Below are positions 8,347-16,424 of a DNA stretch of 39,744 nt, piece by piece. The stretch is from assembly GCA_007121455.1 (NCBI GenBank), contig SKKN01000067.1, positions 1 through 39,744 of the forward strand, read 5' to 3'. Positions within the stretch are counted from its first letter, which is position 1, and each line of letters opens with the position of its first letter. A program made the translations under genes and the position numbers. The notes under the pieces are model-generated. The model searched no databases and was not told the DNA's origin. It saw only the letters and a list, made by a program, of their open reading frames with translations. The DNA is from Gemmatimonadota bacterium. GTDB lineage: Bacteria; Gemmatimonadota; Gemmatimonadetes; Longimicrobiales; Gaopeijiaceae.

Positions 8347-9173
8347 CGCTCCTCCTCGTCGAGTTCCACGGTAAGGCCGTCGAATGCCGCCTCCACACCC
8401 GGAGGAAGCCGTGCCGCCAACTCCTCGTGCCGCACCCGATGGGTGAGGTGGGTGAGGAACGTTCGCTCCGCCCCGACCACTCGTGCCGCCTCCACCGCCT
8501 CCTCCACGTTGAAATGGGTGGGATGCGGATTTCCGAACCAGAGGGCGTTGAGCACGAGAACCCGGACCCCTCGCAGCGTGGCGAGGGCGGCATCCGGGAG
8601 TCGCTTTCCATCCGTCACGTACCCCAGCGGACCGACGCGGAAGCCATAGACGGTGACGGGTCCATGCGGGACGGTCACCGGCATGAACGACCGGCCGAGA
8701 ATCTCCACCGGCTCGTCGGGCCGGATGCCATGAAGCTCGATCGTGGGCTTCGAGGTCCCCCGGGGTGGCTGGATCGACTGATCGAAGATATAGGCGAACC
8801 GCTGCTCGAGACTCGCCTGCTCCCCATGGGGAACATACGCCGGAAAAGGCGGGGCGCCACGAACCGTGAACGCCCGGAGGTCATCGATCCCGTGCACGTG
8901 GTCCGCATGGAGGTGCGTATACCAGACGGCGTCTACCCGGTCGATGGAGTTTTGAACGAGTTGGAGCCGGAGCTCCGGCGGGGTGTCGACGAGAAGGCGC
9001 GCTCCGTCGTCGAACGTGACGACCGCCCCGTGCTGGCTTCGCTTGTCGTGCGGGTCCGCCGAGGTGCAGGTGGAGCAATCGCACCCCACGACCGGGATTC
9101 CGAAGGAGGTTCCGGTTCCGAGAAAGGTGACCTTCACCGTACCGGACGACCCGCCGACGCCGACCTCGCCCAA
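8343..9173 (-). CDS. Metallo-beta-lactamase-fold hydrolase, PhnP-like
   Basis: A protein of up to 276 residues with the metal-binding motif THLHADH (His87, His89, Asp91, His92) and the family opening VKVTFLGTGTSFGIPVVGC. The cysteine cluster GCDCSTC (31, 33, 36) matches the extra zinc site of PhnP-type phosphodiesterases. Later ligands are likely in VTVPHG, YVTDG and FLTHLTH. PhnP cleaves cyclic ribose phosphates, but this gene lies between pyk and pgi with no phn genes, so its substrate is unknown. The start is uncertain: the frame opens with TTG at 9173 and a GTG lies at 9137, neither with a good ribosome-binding site. Confidence 0.85.
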   Translation of the reverse strand: MGEVGVGGSSGTVKVTFLGTGTSFGIPVVGCDCSTCTSADPHDKRSQHGAVVTFDDGARLLVDTPPELRLQLVQNSIDRVDAVWYTHLHADHVHGIDDLRAFTVRGAPPFPAYVPHGEQASLEQRFAYIFDQSIQPPRGTSKPTIELHGIRPDEPVEILGRSFMPVTVPHGPVTVYGFRVGPLGYVTDGKRLPDAALATLRGVRVLVLNALWFGNPHPTHFNVEEAVEAARVVGAERTFLTHLTHRVRHEELAARLPPGVEAAFDGLTVELDEEER

Positions 9174-9207
9174 CCTCTCGATTCCCCGTTTCCGACGCTC
9201 CCTCGAC

Positions 9208-10626
9208 TCACAGGTGCTCCACCCTCATCGTGTTCGTCGTCCCCTTCTGATGGAAGGGGTAACCCGCGGTCACCACGACGGAGTCTCCACCTTTCCCATA
9301 GCCCAGGTCGATCACGCACCGCTTCCCGAACTCGGTGAGGGACTCGTAGCTCACTTCCTCGCGAACGGAGAGGAGGGGCCAGACCCCCCATACCGCGGTG
9401 AGCTGGCGATAGGTGACCGGATCCGTGCAGACGGCGAAGATGGGCACGGGCGGCCGGTAGCTGGAGACGAGCCGGGCCGAGAATCCGCTCCGGGTGATCA
9501 CGAGGAGGGCCGGGGCGCCGAGCTGGCGCACGGCGTTCACCGTCGCGGCCGCCACCGCGTGCTCTCGGGGCGACGCCCCTGCACGGACCCCGTCGACGAG
9601 CTGACCGAGATAGCGCGGGCCACCCTCCAGGATTCCGCTGGCTTCGATCTCGCGGCTGATCCGGACGATCGCCTGTACGGCGCGCTCGGGGTACTTCCCC
9701 ATGGCCGTCTCTCCGGAGAGCATCACGGCATCCGTCCCATCGAGGATCGCATTCGCCACGTCCGACGCCTCCGCACGCGTCGGGCGCGGGTGCTCGATCA
9801 TCGATTCGAGCATCTGAGTGGCCGTGATCACCGGCCGGCCGTAGAAGTTCGCGAGTTGGATGATCCTCTTCTGGGCCATGGGGACCTTCTCGAACGGGAG
9901 CTCGACCCCCAGATCCCCTCGGGCGACCATCACCGCGTCGGTCTCTGCCAGGATCTCGTCGATCACGGCGAGGGCCCGGGCCATCTCGACCTTTGCGACG
10001 ACAAGCGCGCGGCCCCCGATCCGCTGCTTGACCATGCGGACGTCCTCTGCGCTTCGGATGAAGGAGAGGCCGATGAACTCGACGCCTTCCTCCAGGAGGA
10101 ACTCGAGATCGCGCAGGTCCTTTTCGGTCACGCTGGGGGCACGGACGTGCGCGCTCGGAAGGTTCATCCCCTTGTGGCTCTTCAGCATCCCTCCCCGCAG
10201 GATCCGGTACCGGGAGCGGCGCCCTTCCGTCACCGTGCACTCGAGCTCCAGGTGGCCGTCGTCCAGAAGGAGCCGGTCTCCCTCCTCCACATCCTCGGCG
10301 AGTTCCGCATATGTGGTCGGCAGCTCACCCGACTCCGTTTCACCTTCCGGCGCGAACACGATCTCATCTCCCTCTCGCAGCTCGACCGGAGCGGCCAACT
10401 CCCCGACCCGGATGCGAGGGCCCTGGAGGTCCGCGAGGATCGCGACCGGACGTCGGCTCTTCTTCGCCGCATCACGGACGAGACGGATCTTCTCCTGGTG
10501 CGACGGGTGATCGCCGTGCGAGAGGTTGAGCCGGGCCACGTCCATCCCCTCCCGAAGGAGCCCTTCCACGGCCTCCCTGGAGGAAGTGGCGGGGCCGAGG
10601 GTGCAGACCACCTTCGTTCGAAGCAT
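9208..10626 (-). CDS. pyk: Pyruvate kinase
   Basis: A 472-residue enzyme that converts phosphoenolpyruvate and ADP to pyruvate and ATP. It shows the N-terminal RTKVVCTLGPATSS, ARLNLSHG, ILADLQGPRIRVG, the catalytic-lysine/metal segment VVAKVEM, MVARGDLGVELP, and the K+/substrate motif ITATQMLESMI followed by PTRAEASDVANAI. A C-terminal allosteric-type domain is present. The ATG is preceded by AGGAGG. It heads the pyk-hydrolase-pgi operon, with 34 bp to the next gene, and is divergent from the ribonuclease D gene. Confidence 0.97.
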   Translation of the reverse strand: MLRTKVVCTLGPATSSREAVEGLLREGMDVARLNLSHGDHPSHQEKIRLVRDAAKKSRRPVAILADLQGPRIRVGELAAPVELREGDEIVFAPEGETESGELPTTYAELAEDVEEGDRLLLDDGHLELECTVTEGRRSRYRILRGGMLKSHKGMNLPSAHVRAPSVTEKDLRDLEFLLEEGVEFIGLSFIRSAEDVRMVKQRIGGRALVVAKVEMARALAVIDEILAETDAVMVARGDLGVELPFEKVPMAQKRIIQLANFYGRPVITATQMLESMIEHPRPTRAEASDVANAILDGTDAVMLSGETAMGKYPERAVQAIVRISREIEASGILEGGPRYLGQLVDGVRAGASPREHAVAAATVNAVRQLGAPALLVITRSGFSARLVSSYRPPVPIFAVCTDPVTYRQLTAVWGVWPLLSVREEVSYESLTEFGKRCVIDLGYGKGGDSVVVTAGYPFHQKGTTNTMRVEHL

Positions 10627-10832
10627 TCACTCCTCCTATCGTGGGCATCCGACCGAGTCGGGTCGACACCGGTCTCGAGTGGCAGGCTCTTGTGAGAGAT
10701 AAGGAACCTGCGGGGGATCACTGCTCCCTGGCAAGCGAGTGCGCGGCCAGGGGGAATCCAAAGGGCCGATGCTCAAGAAAGGCCGGAACTTGATGGACTC
10801 CGTGGAGTATCATTCATGTCTGAAAAATTCTT

Positions 10833-10852
10833 TTGTTTCCAATTGTTTCCAA
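10833..10852. repeat. Two tandem copies of TTGTTTCCAA in an AT-rich island
   Basis: The 10-bp unit TTGTTTCCAA occurs twice in direct succession at 10833-10842 and 10843-10852, one DNA helical turn apart. The patch (about 10805-10855) is unusually AT-rich for this genome. It lies in the space between pyk and rnd, about 40 bp before the rnd start. It could be an operator or a promoter-proximal element; function is not known. Confidence 0.6.
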
Positions 10853-10889
10853 ATGCGTTCCGCTCTGCCTGGAACGGGAGGCCCCGGAG

Positions 10890-12020
10890 TTGGGGATCCG
10901 CTACGTAACGAATCACGACGATGCCGCGGAGGTCACCCGAGCCCTCGAGGGTGTGGACTCCATCGCGTTGGACTGTGAAGCCGCCGGCTTTCATCGGTAC
11001 TCGGACCGGTTGTGTCTGATCCAGCTCACGACCCCGTCCGCGACGTTTCTCCTCGACACGCTCGCGTTCGATCCCGCGGAGATTCTGGCTCCGGTTCTCA
11101 CCCCTACCGGACGAGAGGTGGTGATGCACGGCGCGGACTTCGACGTCCGCCTTCTCGACCGGGATCTCGGGCTCCGAATCCGAGGCCTTTTCGATACCCA
11201 GATCGCCGCTTCGCTCCTCGGCGTTTCATCCCCCGGGCTCTCGAATCTGCTGAAGAAATTCCTCGGGGTCGAGCTATCGAAGAAATACCAGCGTGCGGAC
11301 TGGGCGGAAAGGCCTCTTCCAGAGGAGATGCTCCGGTACGCCGCGGACGATACCCACCACCTCCACGAATTGCGGGGGATCCTCGCCGAGCGGTTGCAGG
11401 AGGCAGGACGCACGGACTGGGCGGAGGAGGAGTTCCGACTTCAGGAGGAGATCCGTTTCGAGGACAATACGCCGGCCGATCCGGTACTGCGCGTTCGTGC
11501 CGCTCGGGACCTCTCCACCCGTGACGTCGCGCTTCTCAGGACGGCCCTCGAATGGCGGGACGCAACCGCCCAGAAGCTCGACCGCGCCCCCTTTCGAGTT
11601 GCGGGAGACGACGTCCTCCTCCGCGTCGTGGAGGCACGCCCCCGCTCCGTGGATGAACTGAGCGAGATCCGAGGTTTTTCCGGAAGCGTAGCCGGACGGG
11701 AAGGGGCGGATCTCGTGCGGCGAATCGGGGAGATCGCTCGGGCCCCCGAGGAGGACCTGCTCCCCTATCCTCCCACTCCGAGCAATGGAAGGGGGGAACG
11801 GCCGAGCCCGGAGGAGGAGGACCGGATGCGGAGACTCAAGGGCGTGCGCAATCGGGCGGCAGGAGAGCTCGGGATCGAGAAGGGTGTGCTCCTGCCGAAC
11901 CACCTTCTGCAGGAAATCGCAGCAAGGGCCCCCGGTGACCGGAGCTCTCTCCTCGACGTACCCGGAGTGCGGAAGTGGCAGGTGGAGGTGCTCGGTCGAA
12001 CCCTTCTCGCTGAAGTCTGA
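10890..12020 (+). CDS. rnd: Ribonuclease D (3'-5' exonuclease with HRDC region)
   Basis: A 376-residue exoribonuclease of the DEDD superfamily that trims tRNA and other structured RNA 3' ends. Catalytic residues are Asp28 and Glu30 (ALDCEAAG), Asp85 (HGADFDVRLL) and Asp154 (RYAADDTHHLHEL). The position that is tyrosine in E. coli RNase D is histidine here. The C-terminal half (about residues 205-376) contains HRDC-type helical repeats, including LRTALEWRDATAQKLDRAPF and RNRAAGELGIEKGVLLPN. I place the start at TTG 10890 because GGGAGG sits 8 bp upstream and the exonuclease fold begins there; an ATG at 10833 would add 19 atypical residues. The next gene follows after 44 bp. Confidence 0.93.
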   Translation: MGIRYVTNHDDAAEVTRALEGVDSIALDCEAAGFHRYSDRLCLIQLTTPSATFLLDTLAFDPAEILAPVLTPTGREVVMHGADFDVRLLDRDLGLRIRGLFDTQIAASLLGVSSPGLSNLLKKFLGVELSKKYQRADWAERPLPEEMLRYAADDTHHLHELRGILAERLQEAGRTDWAEEEFRLQEEIRFEDNTPADPVLRVRAARDLSTRDVALLRTALEWRDATAQKLDRAPFRVAGDDVLLRVVEARPRSVDELSEIRGFSGSVAGREGADLVRRIGEIARAPEEDLLPYPPTPSNGRGERPSPEEEDRMRRLKGVRNRAAGELGIEKGVLLPNHLLQEIAARAPGDRSSLLDVPGVRKWQVEVLGRTLLAEV

Positions 12021-12064
12021 ACGAAGTCGTCAGAGCGGTTCACACACTCAGATATGGAGGTCGC

Positions 12065-12460
12065 ATGGCAGCCGAAATGCTTCAGAGGGAGGATCTCTCC
12101 GTCTACGTCGTGGCGGGGGTACCGAAGAGCTTCAAGAAGAAGCTTCAGAAATTCGTGGATCAGGAATCGAAGTCGGACGGAGACGTGATGCTCCTGGACG
12201 AGGAGATGACCGACTGGGTGCTCGCACGGGTTCGTGGTCAGAAGCGGAGAAGCCACGAGCAGACTCCTGCATCATCCGCTCTGTGGCGTGCATACCGCGC
12301 GCTCAGCGCTGCCCGCTACCACCTGCAGGATCAACCCGTCGAAGAGCGGATCCGGGACATCCGGAATCAGATCGAGGAGCTGTGGCGCGACACGAGCCCC
12401 CTGCACCAGGAACAGGAAGAGGAAGAGCCCGTGGTGGAGGAAGAGGAGAAGGTGAGCTGA
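12065..12460 (+). CDS. Unknown 131-residue protein with acidic tail
   Basis: I do not recognise this protein. The ATG has GGAGG 5 bp upstream, so it is well translated. The N-terminal half has a predicted alpha/beta pattern (DLSVYVVAGVPKSFKKKLQKF, then DGDVMLLDEEMTDWVLARV). The middle is helical (SALWRAYRALSAARYHLQ and a second helix IRDIRNQIEELWRD). The C-terminus is a strongly acidic low-complexity tail rich in Glu. There is no signal peptide or membrane segment. It follows rnd by 44 bp on the same strand and ends 10 bp from the converging DksA-type gene. A role in RNA handling would be a guess based only on the neighbour. Confidence 0.75.
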   Translation: MAAEMLQREDLSVYVVAGVPKSFKKKLQKFVDQESKSDGDVMLLDEEMTDWVLARVRGQKRRSHEQTPASSALWRAYRALSAARYHLQDQPVEERIRDIRNQIEELWRDTSPLHQEQEEEEPVVEEEEKVS

Positions 12461-12465
12461 AGCCG

Positions 12466-12483
12466 GGAGCTCAGACGAGCTCC
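12466..12483. terminator. Hairpin between convergent genes
   Basis: GGAGCTC (12466-12472) and GAGCTCC (12477-12483) form a 7-bp perfect stem with an AGAC loop just after the stop of the unknown protein and overlapping the last codons of the DksA-type gene. On the plus strand it is followed by a pyrimidine-rich stretch. It is a plausible bidirectional terminator but has no long T run. Confidence 0.5.
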
Positions 12484-12848
12484 TCCTTCTTCTTGCATTC
12501 GATGCAGTACCGAGCGTGGGGCAGCGCATCGAGGCGTTCGAATCCCACCTCCGCGCTACAGGTGTGACACGCGCCAAACTTCTCCGGGTCGTTGTAGAGC
12601 CTCCGGAGCGCCTCCTCGATGCGGTAGAGATAGCGGCCCTCCTTCGTCGCGAAGAGGGCCGCTTTTTCGCGTTCCATCGCCTCCGTGCCCTGGTCCGCCA
12701 TGTGGTCCGTGTAGGCAGAGAGGTCCGAATCCCCGGACTCCCGGTCGGCCTTCGCCATCTGGTCCCAGAGGCCCAGCGACCGCAGCGCGCGCTTGCGCTC
12801 CTGGTGGAGTCTGGCTTCGATATGCTCGAGCTGCTTCTCGTTCAGCAT
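12471..12848 (-). CDS. DksA/TraR-family C4 zinc-finger protein
   Basis: A 125-residue protein with a helical N-terminal coiled coil (MLNEKQLEHIEARLHQERKR), a conserved tip region DSDLSAYTDHMADQGTE, and a C4 zinc finger formed by CHTC and CIEC near the C-terminus. DksA-type proteins bind RNA polymerase through the secondary channel and act with ppGpp; whether this shorter paralogue does so is unknown. I chose the ATG at 12848; an in-frame ATG at 12890 would add 14 basic residues without a good ribosome-binding site. It is transcribed divergently from the YggX-like gene. Confidence 0.87.
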   Translation of the reverse strand: MLNEKQLEHIEARLHQERKRALRSLGLWDQMAKADRESGDSDLSAYTDHMADQGTEAMEREKAALFATKEGRYLYRIEEALRRLYNDPEKFGACHTCSAEVGFERLDALPHARYCIECKKKEELV

Positions 12849-13096
12849 TCTCTTTCGTCTCTCTCGGGCCTTGTAGGAAACCACCCGCATCCGGGTGGGT
12901 AGGTCGTAGAGCGCCTTCCCCTATCACCGGAATCACCTGATCGCGATTCAAGAGGCCGAATATACGGCCCCGCCGGGGCGTGGCGCCCCAAACTTATAGA
13001 ACCTCGAGAGCCGAGTCTACCCTGGACCTCGTCGCCGTGAGATGCCCGAAACGGCCCGGGATGACGGTTCTTTCAGCTGATGGGAGTGAGCAGTCG

Positions 13097-13375
13097 ATGA
13101 CCACGATCCAATGCCGTCGTTGCAAGGACGATGCCCCGGCCCTGGACAGGCCTCCATTCCGAGACGATCGGGGCGAAAAGATCCAGCGGGAGATATGCAA
13201 GGACTGCTGGGGCGATTGGCTTCAGCACCAGACCCTTCTGATCAACCATTACGGCCTCGATCCACGGGACCGGAAGTCGCAGGAGTTTCTCTACAGCCAG
13301 ATCGACGAGGTCCTGCTGGGCGATGGAGAGGCACAGCAGGTGGACACCTCGAAACAGGGGGATATCGAGTGGTGA
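13097..13375 (+). CDS. YggX-like Fe(II)-trafficking protein with zinc-ribbon-type cysteines
   Basis: A 92-residue protein matching the YggX family along its length: an N-terminal Cys segment, LDRPPFRDDRGEKIQREIC, then WGDWLQHQTLLINHYGLDPRD, which is the conserved W..W...Q..LINE-like core. YggX helps protect iron-sulfur proteins from oxidative damage and is proposed to traffic Fe(II). Unlike E. coli YggX, with a single N-terminal cysteine, this protein has two CxxC pairs (Cys6/Cys9 and Cys34/Cys37) that could bind zinc or iron. The ATG at 13097 follows GGGAG. It converges on the ornithine aminotransferase gene. Confidence 0.82.
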   Translation: MTTIQCRRCKDDAPALDRPPFRDDRGEKIQREICKDCWGDWLQHQTLLINHYGLDPRDRKSQEFLYSQIDEVLLGDGEAQQVDTSKQGDIEW

Positions 13376-13394
13376 GGAGGGCAGGAAACGCCGA

Positions 13395-13431
13395 GGGGCG
13401 CGACTCACGAGCGTGAAGTGAGCCGTGCCCC
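13395..13431. terminator. Strong stem-loop between convergent yggX-like gene and rocD
   Basis: Positions 13395-13408 pair with 13418-13431 (14 bp with one G-U pair and one mismatch) around a 9-nt loop. It sits in the 85-bp gap between two converging stop codons. No T run follows, so it may act as a bidirectional or factor-assisted terminator. Confidence 0.6.
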
Positions 13432-13460
13432 CAGGTCCTTCCCGGATGCCCGCGTCGGGA

Positions 13461-14681
13461 TCAGCCGCCCTCGAGCACCTCGGCAATGTTCTCGAGTGCA
13501 TCCCGCAGCACTTCCTGCGAAATCACCAGCGGCGGGGTGAAGCGGATCACCTGGTGGTGGGTCTCCTTCGCGAGAATGCCTCGGTCCTGGAGCCGCTCGC
13601 AGAAGGGACGTGCGGGCCCCGAGCTGTCCTTGATCACCACTCCGATCATCAGCCCCCGCCCCCGGACATGGTCGACGTGCGGAGACCCGATGTTGCGGAG
13701 CTCCTCCATGAACCATTCGCCCAACTCGGCGGACCGGCGGGGAAGGTCCTCTTCCAGCATCACCTTGAGCGACGCCCTTCCGATCGCCGCCCCGAGGGGG
13801 TTCCCCCCGAAGGTGGAGCCGTGGTCTCCCGGCTGGAAAACCTGCATGAACTCGTCGTCCGCGAGCGTGGCGGAAACGGGGTAGATCCCGCCTCCGAGCG
13901 CCTTCCCCAGGATTATCACGTCGGGCCGCACATCCTCCCACTCCGAACAAAAGAGGCGCCCCGTCCGGCCGAGTCCCGTCTGGATCTCGTCGGCGATGAA
14001 CGCCACCCCCTTCTCCGCACAGATCTCGCGGGTTTCCTGAAGGTATCCATCACGCGGCACGACGACCCCACCCTCGCCCTGGATCGGCTCGACCAGAAAG
14101 CCGACCGTGTTCGGAGTCACGGCGGCTCGGAACGCATCGACGTCCCCATACGGCACGACCCGGAAGCCGGGCGCGAAGGGGCCGAATCCCTTGCGGTACG
14201 CCTCCTCGGAGGAGAACCCGACGACCGTGGTGGTCCGTCCGTGGAAGTTTCCGCTGCAGACGAGGATCTCCGCCTGGTCCCGGGGGACTCCCTTGATGTC
14301 GTACCCCCACTTCCGCACCATCTTGATCGCAGTCTCGACCGCTTCCGCGCCCGTGTTCATGAGGAGGGCTTTCTCGTAGCCCGATGTCTCACACAGTTCG
14401 CGAAGGAAGGGGCCCATCTGGTCGTTGTGGAACGCCCGTGAGGTGAGGGTGATCCGGTCGAGCTGATCGCGCGCGGCCTGGACGATCGCCGGGTGGCGAT
14501 GCCCCTGGTTCAATGCCGAGTACGCGGCGAGCATGTCCAGGTACTTCCGGCCGTCAACATCCCATACCCAGACGCCTTCGCCCCGGTCGAGCACGACCGG
14601 GAGAGGCTTGTAGTTGTGGGCTCCGTAGAGGTCGACCTCCTCGAGATACTCGTGGGTGTCCTTCCGCATCACCTCTGCCAT
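13461..14681 (-). CDS. rocD: Ornithine aminotransferase (class III PLP aminotransferase)
   Basis: A 406-residue PLP enzyme. It shows NYKPLPVVLDRGEGVWVWDVDG near the N-terminus, LMNTGAEAVETAIK, GNFHGRTTT, VEPIQGEGGV, the PLP-binding Asp231 in FIADEIQTGLGRTG and the Schiff-base lysine Lys260 in LGKALGGG. The overall pattern, especially HNYKPLPVV and YSALNQGHRHP, is that of ornithine--oxo-acid transaminase, which links ornithine/arginine with glutamate semialdehyde and proline. I chose the ATG at 14681 with GGGAG upstream; an in-frame start at 14732 adds an unsupported extension. No other arginine or proline genes are adjacent. Confidence 0.9.
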   Translation of the reverse strand: MAEVMRKDTHEYLEEVDLYGAHNYKPLPVVLDRGEGVWVWDVDGRKYLDMLAAYSALNQGHRHPAIVQAARDQLDRITLTSRAFHNDQMGPFLRELCETSGYEKALLMNTGAEAVETAIKMVRKWGYDIKGVPRDQAEILVCSGNFHGRTTTVVGFSSEEAYRKGFGPFAPGFRVVPYGDVDAFRAAVTPNTVGFLVEPIQGEGGVVVPRDGYLQETREICAEKGVAFIADEIQTGLGRTGRLFCSEWEDVRPDVIILGKALGGGIYPVSATLADDEFMQVFQPGDHGSTFGGNPLGAAIGRASLKVMLEEDLPRRSAELGEWFMEELRNIGSPHVDHVRGRGLMIGVVIKDSSGPARPFCERLQDRGILAKETHHQVIRFTPPLVISQEVLRDALENIAEVLEGG

Positions 14682-14748
14682 AAAAACTCCCGCATCGTGT
14701 AGAAGGGTGGTGTGGACTGCGCGGCGAAGCACCTCGGGGAGGTGGAGC

Positions 14749-14781
14749 GAAGGAGCGCTCCTTCCGCCGCCGCGACGGCGG
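14749..14781. repeat. Perfect 16-bp palindrome followed by a GC hairpin upstream of rocD
   Basis: GAAGGAGCGCTCCTTC (14749-14764) is a perfect palindrome, followed by a CCGCCG-CGA-CGGCGG hairpin. Both lie in the 150-bp gap between the amidohydrolase stop and the rocD start. They could terminate the nrdJ-amidohydrolase transcript or be an operator for rocD; the sequence does not decide. Confidence 0.5.
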
Positions 14782-14831
14782 GAACCTAGTGGCGGCCTCT
14801 GGTGGGGAGCAAGGGACGGATCACGGCGCCC

Positions 14832-16424
14832 TCAGGGCTGTAGCCTCAGCGTCCGTCCCGCCCGCTCACCGGTGAACTCGCCGTCCCTGATCGCGAAGCT
14901 GCCGTTCACCAGGACGTGCGTCATCCCTTCCGAGAGATGGTGCGGATCGAGGTAGCTCGTCGCTTCGTGGACCCGGTCGAGATCGAACACGACGACATCG
15001 GCAGCGTATCCTTCCTCGAGGACCCCACGGTCCCGGATTGGGAAGGCCTCCCCGTAGAGGGAAGTCATCCTCCGGATGGCCTCCTCCAACTCGAGTACCC
15101 CGCGCTCCATCACGTACGTTTCGATGACCCGCGTGAACGCTCCATAATTCCTCGGATGGGGAACACCCTCGCCCATCCGGGAGAGTCCACCATCGGAGGC
15201 GATCATCGTCCAGGGCCGCGCCATGAAGGCCTCGATGTCGTCCTCCAACATCCCGAAGGTGATGAAGCCGGCCCCTCCCGCCAGCTCGAGGTCGAGCGCG
15301 AGGATCGCCGGATCGGTTCCCCGCTCCTCCGCGGCTTCCGCCAGCGTCATCCCCTCCAACTCAGGCGCGTGTGCGATTCTCCGGAACTGGATCCGGTCGG
15401 CCCCTCCTTCGAGCTCGATGCTGTGTCGGATCCCATTGATGATCCGCTCGCGCTCCTCCGGATCCCCTTCGACACGGTCGAGGAGGGCTTCCCTCCCCCC
15501 GGCGAGCTCCTCGCGCGGGATGAGGATCCCGGCCACGCTTCCGCCGGCGGCCTCATACGGATACAGATCCGCAAAGATCTCGAGACCCTCGCTCCGCGCC
15601 GCCTCGATCCGGGTGGAGAGCTCCTCCGAGAGTCCCCATTCCCGGGGGCCGAAGGCCTTGATGTGGCTGTGGATCGCCGGGAGATCGGCTTCCCGGGCGA
15701 TCCGGATGAGCTCCTCGTTGGAGGCAAGCACTCCCACGCTGTAGCCGCCTTCGTCACGTACGTGGCTGTGGTAGACGCCGCCGTACTCCGAGGCGACCCG
15801 CGCGAGCTCGATGAGCTCGTCCGTCTCCGCGTAGTTCCCGGGGACGTAGAAGAGGCCCGTGGAGAGTCCGAGCGCCCCCGCCTCCATTCCCTCGCGCACG
15901 GCGGCCCTCATCGCCTCCAGCTCCTCGGCCGTGGGCGCTCGGTCCTCGTCGCCCATTACCTCCCGGCGGAGCGATCCGTGCGGGACGAGCTGAAAGACGT
16001 TGACCCCGATCCCGTCGGCGAGGAACGCCTCCTGCTGGGCCGCGAGGTCCACCTGCCCTCCGCCGTCCGGGTTCACGATGACGGACGTGACTCCCTGGGC
16101 GAGGAGAGCACGGGCGTCGCTCAGCTCCGGGTCGGAAAGCCCCTGCGCCGCATGGGAGTGCCCGTCCAGGAACCCGGGCGCGACGTGGAGCCCGGTGGCA
16201 TCCACGACCTCGAGGGCCTCCGCCTCCTCCACCTCCCCTACGAAGTCGATCTCCGTGCCCCGGATCAGGACGTCCGCCACCCTCGCGGGGACGCCCGTTC
16301 CATCCACGACCGTACCGCCCCGGATCCAGATGTCATACGGCTCCTCCTCCACCACTTCGCACGCGGCAGCCGCGAGGATCCACCCCGCGAGGAGGAAGAG
16401 GAAGGACAGCCTTGCCGTCATCAT
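14832..16424 (-). CDS. D-aminoacylase-like amidohydrolase lipoprotein
   Basis: A 530-residue metal-dependent amidohydrolase. The N-terminus is a lipoprotein signal (hydrophobic SFLFLLAGWILAAAAC) with a cysteine lipobox, so the enzyme is probably anchored in the envelope. The amidohydrolase start DIWIRGGTVVDGTG and the metal ligands in PGFLDGHSHAA, YHSHVRDEGG, IHSHIKAFG and IASDGG match the N-acyl-D-amino-acid deacylase group. LSTGLFYVPGNYA is also typical. Likely substrates are N-acylated D-amino acids or D-residue-containing peptides; the exact substrate is not visible. ATG at 16424 (GTG at 16430 possible) overlaps the nrdJ stop codon, so it is translated from the nrdJ message. Confidence 0.88.
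   Translation of the reverse strand: MMTARLSFLFLLAGWILAAAACEVVEEEPYDIWIRGGTVVDGTGVPARVADVLIRGTEIDFVGEVEEAEALEVVDATGLHVAPGFLDGHSHAAQGLSDPELSDARALLAQGVTSVIVNPDGGGQVDLAAQQEAFLADGIGVNVFQLVPHGSLRREVMGDEDRAPTAEELEAMRAAVREGMEAGALGLSTGLFYVPGNYAETDELIELARVASEYGGVYHSHVRDEGGYSVGVLASNEELIRIAREADLPAIHSHIKAFGPREWGLSEELSTRIEAARSEGLEIFADLYPYEAAGGSVAGILIPREELAGGREALLDRVEGDPEERERIINGIRHSIELEGGADRIQFRRIAHAPELEGMTLAEAAEERGTDPAILALDLELAGGAGFITFGMLEDDIEAFMARPWTMIASDGGLSRMGEGVPHPRNYGAFTRVIETYVMERGVLELEEAIRRMTSLYGEAFPIRDRGVLEEGYAADVVVFDLDRVHEATSYLDPHHLSEGMTHVLVNGSFAIRDGEFTGERAGRTLRLQP

Noticed and set aside
10785-10813. Sigma-70 promoter TTGATG...TATCAT before rnd
   Set aside because: The spacer is only 14 bp, too short for a standard promoter, so it is not listed as a feature.
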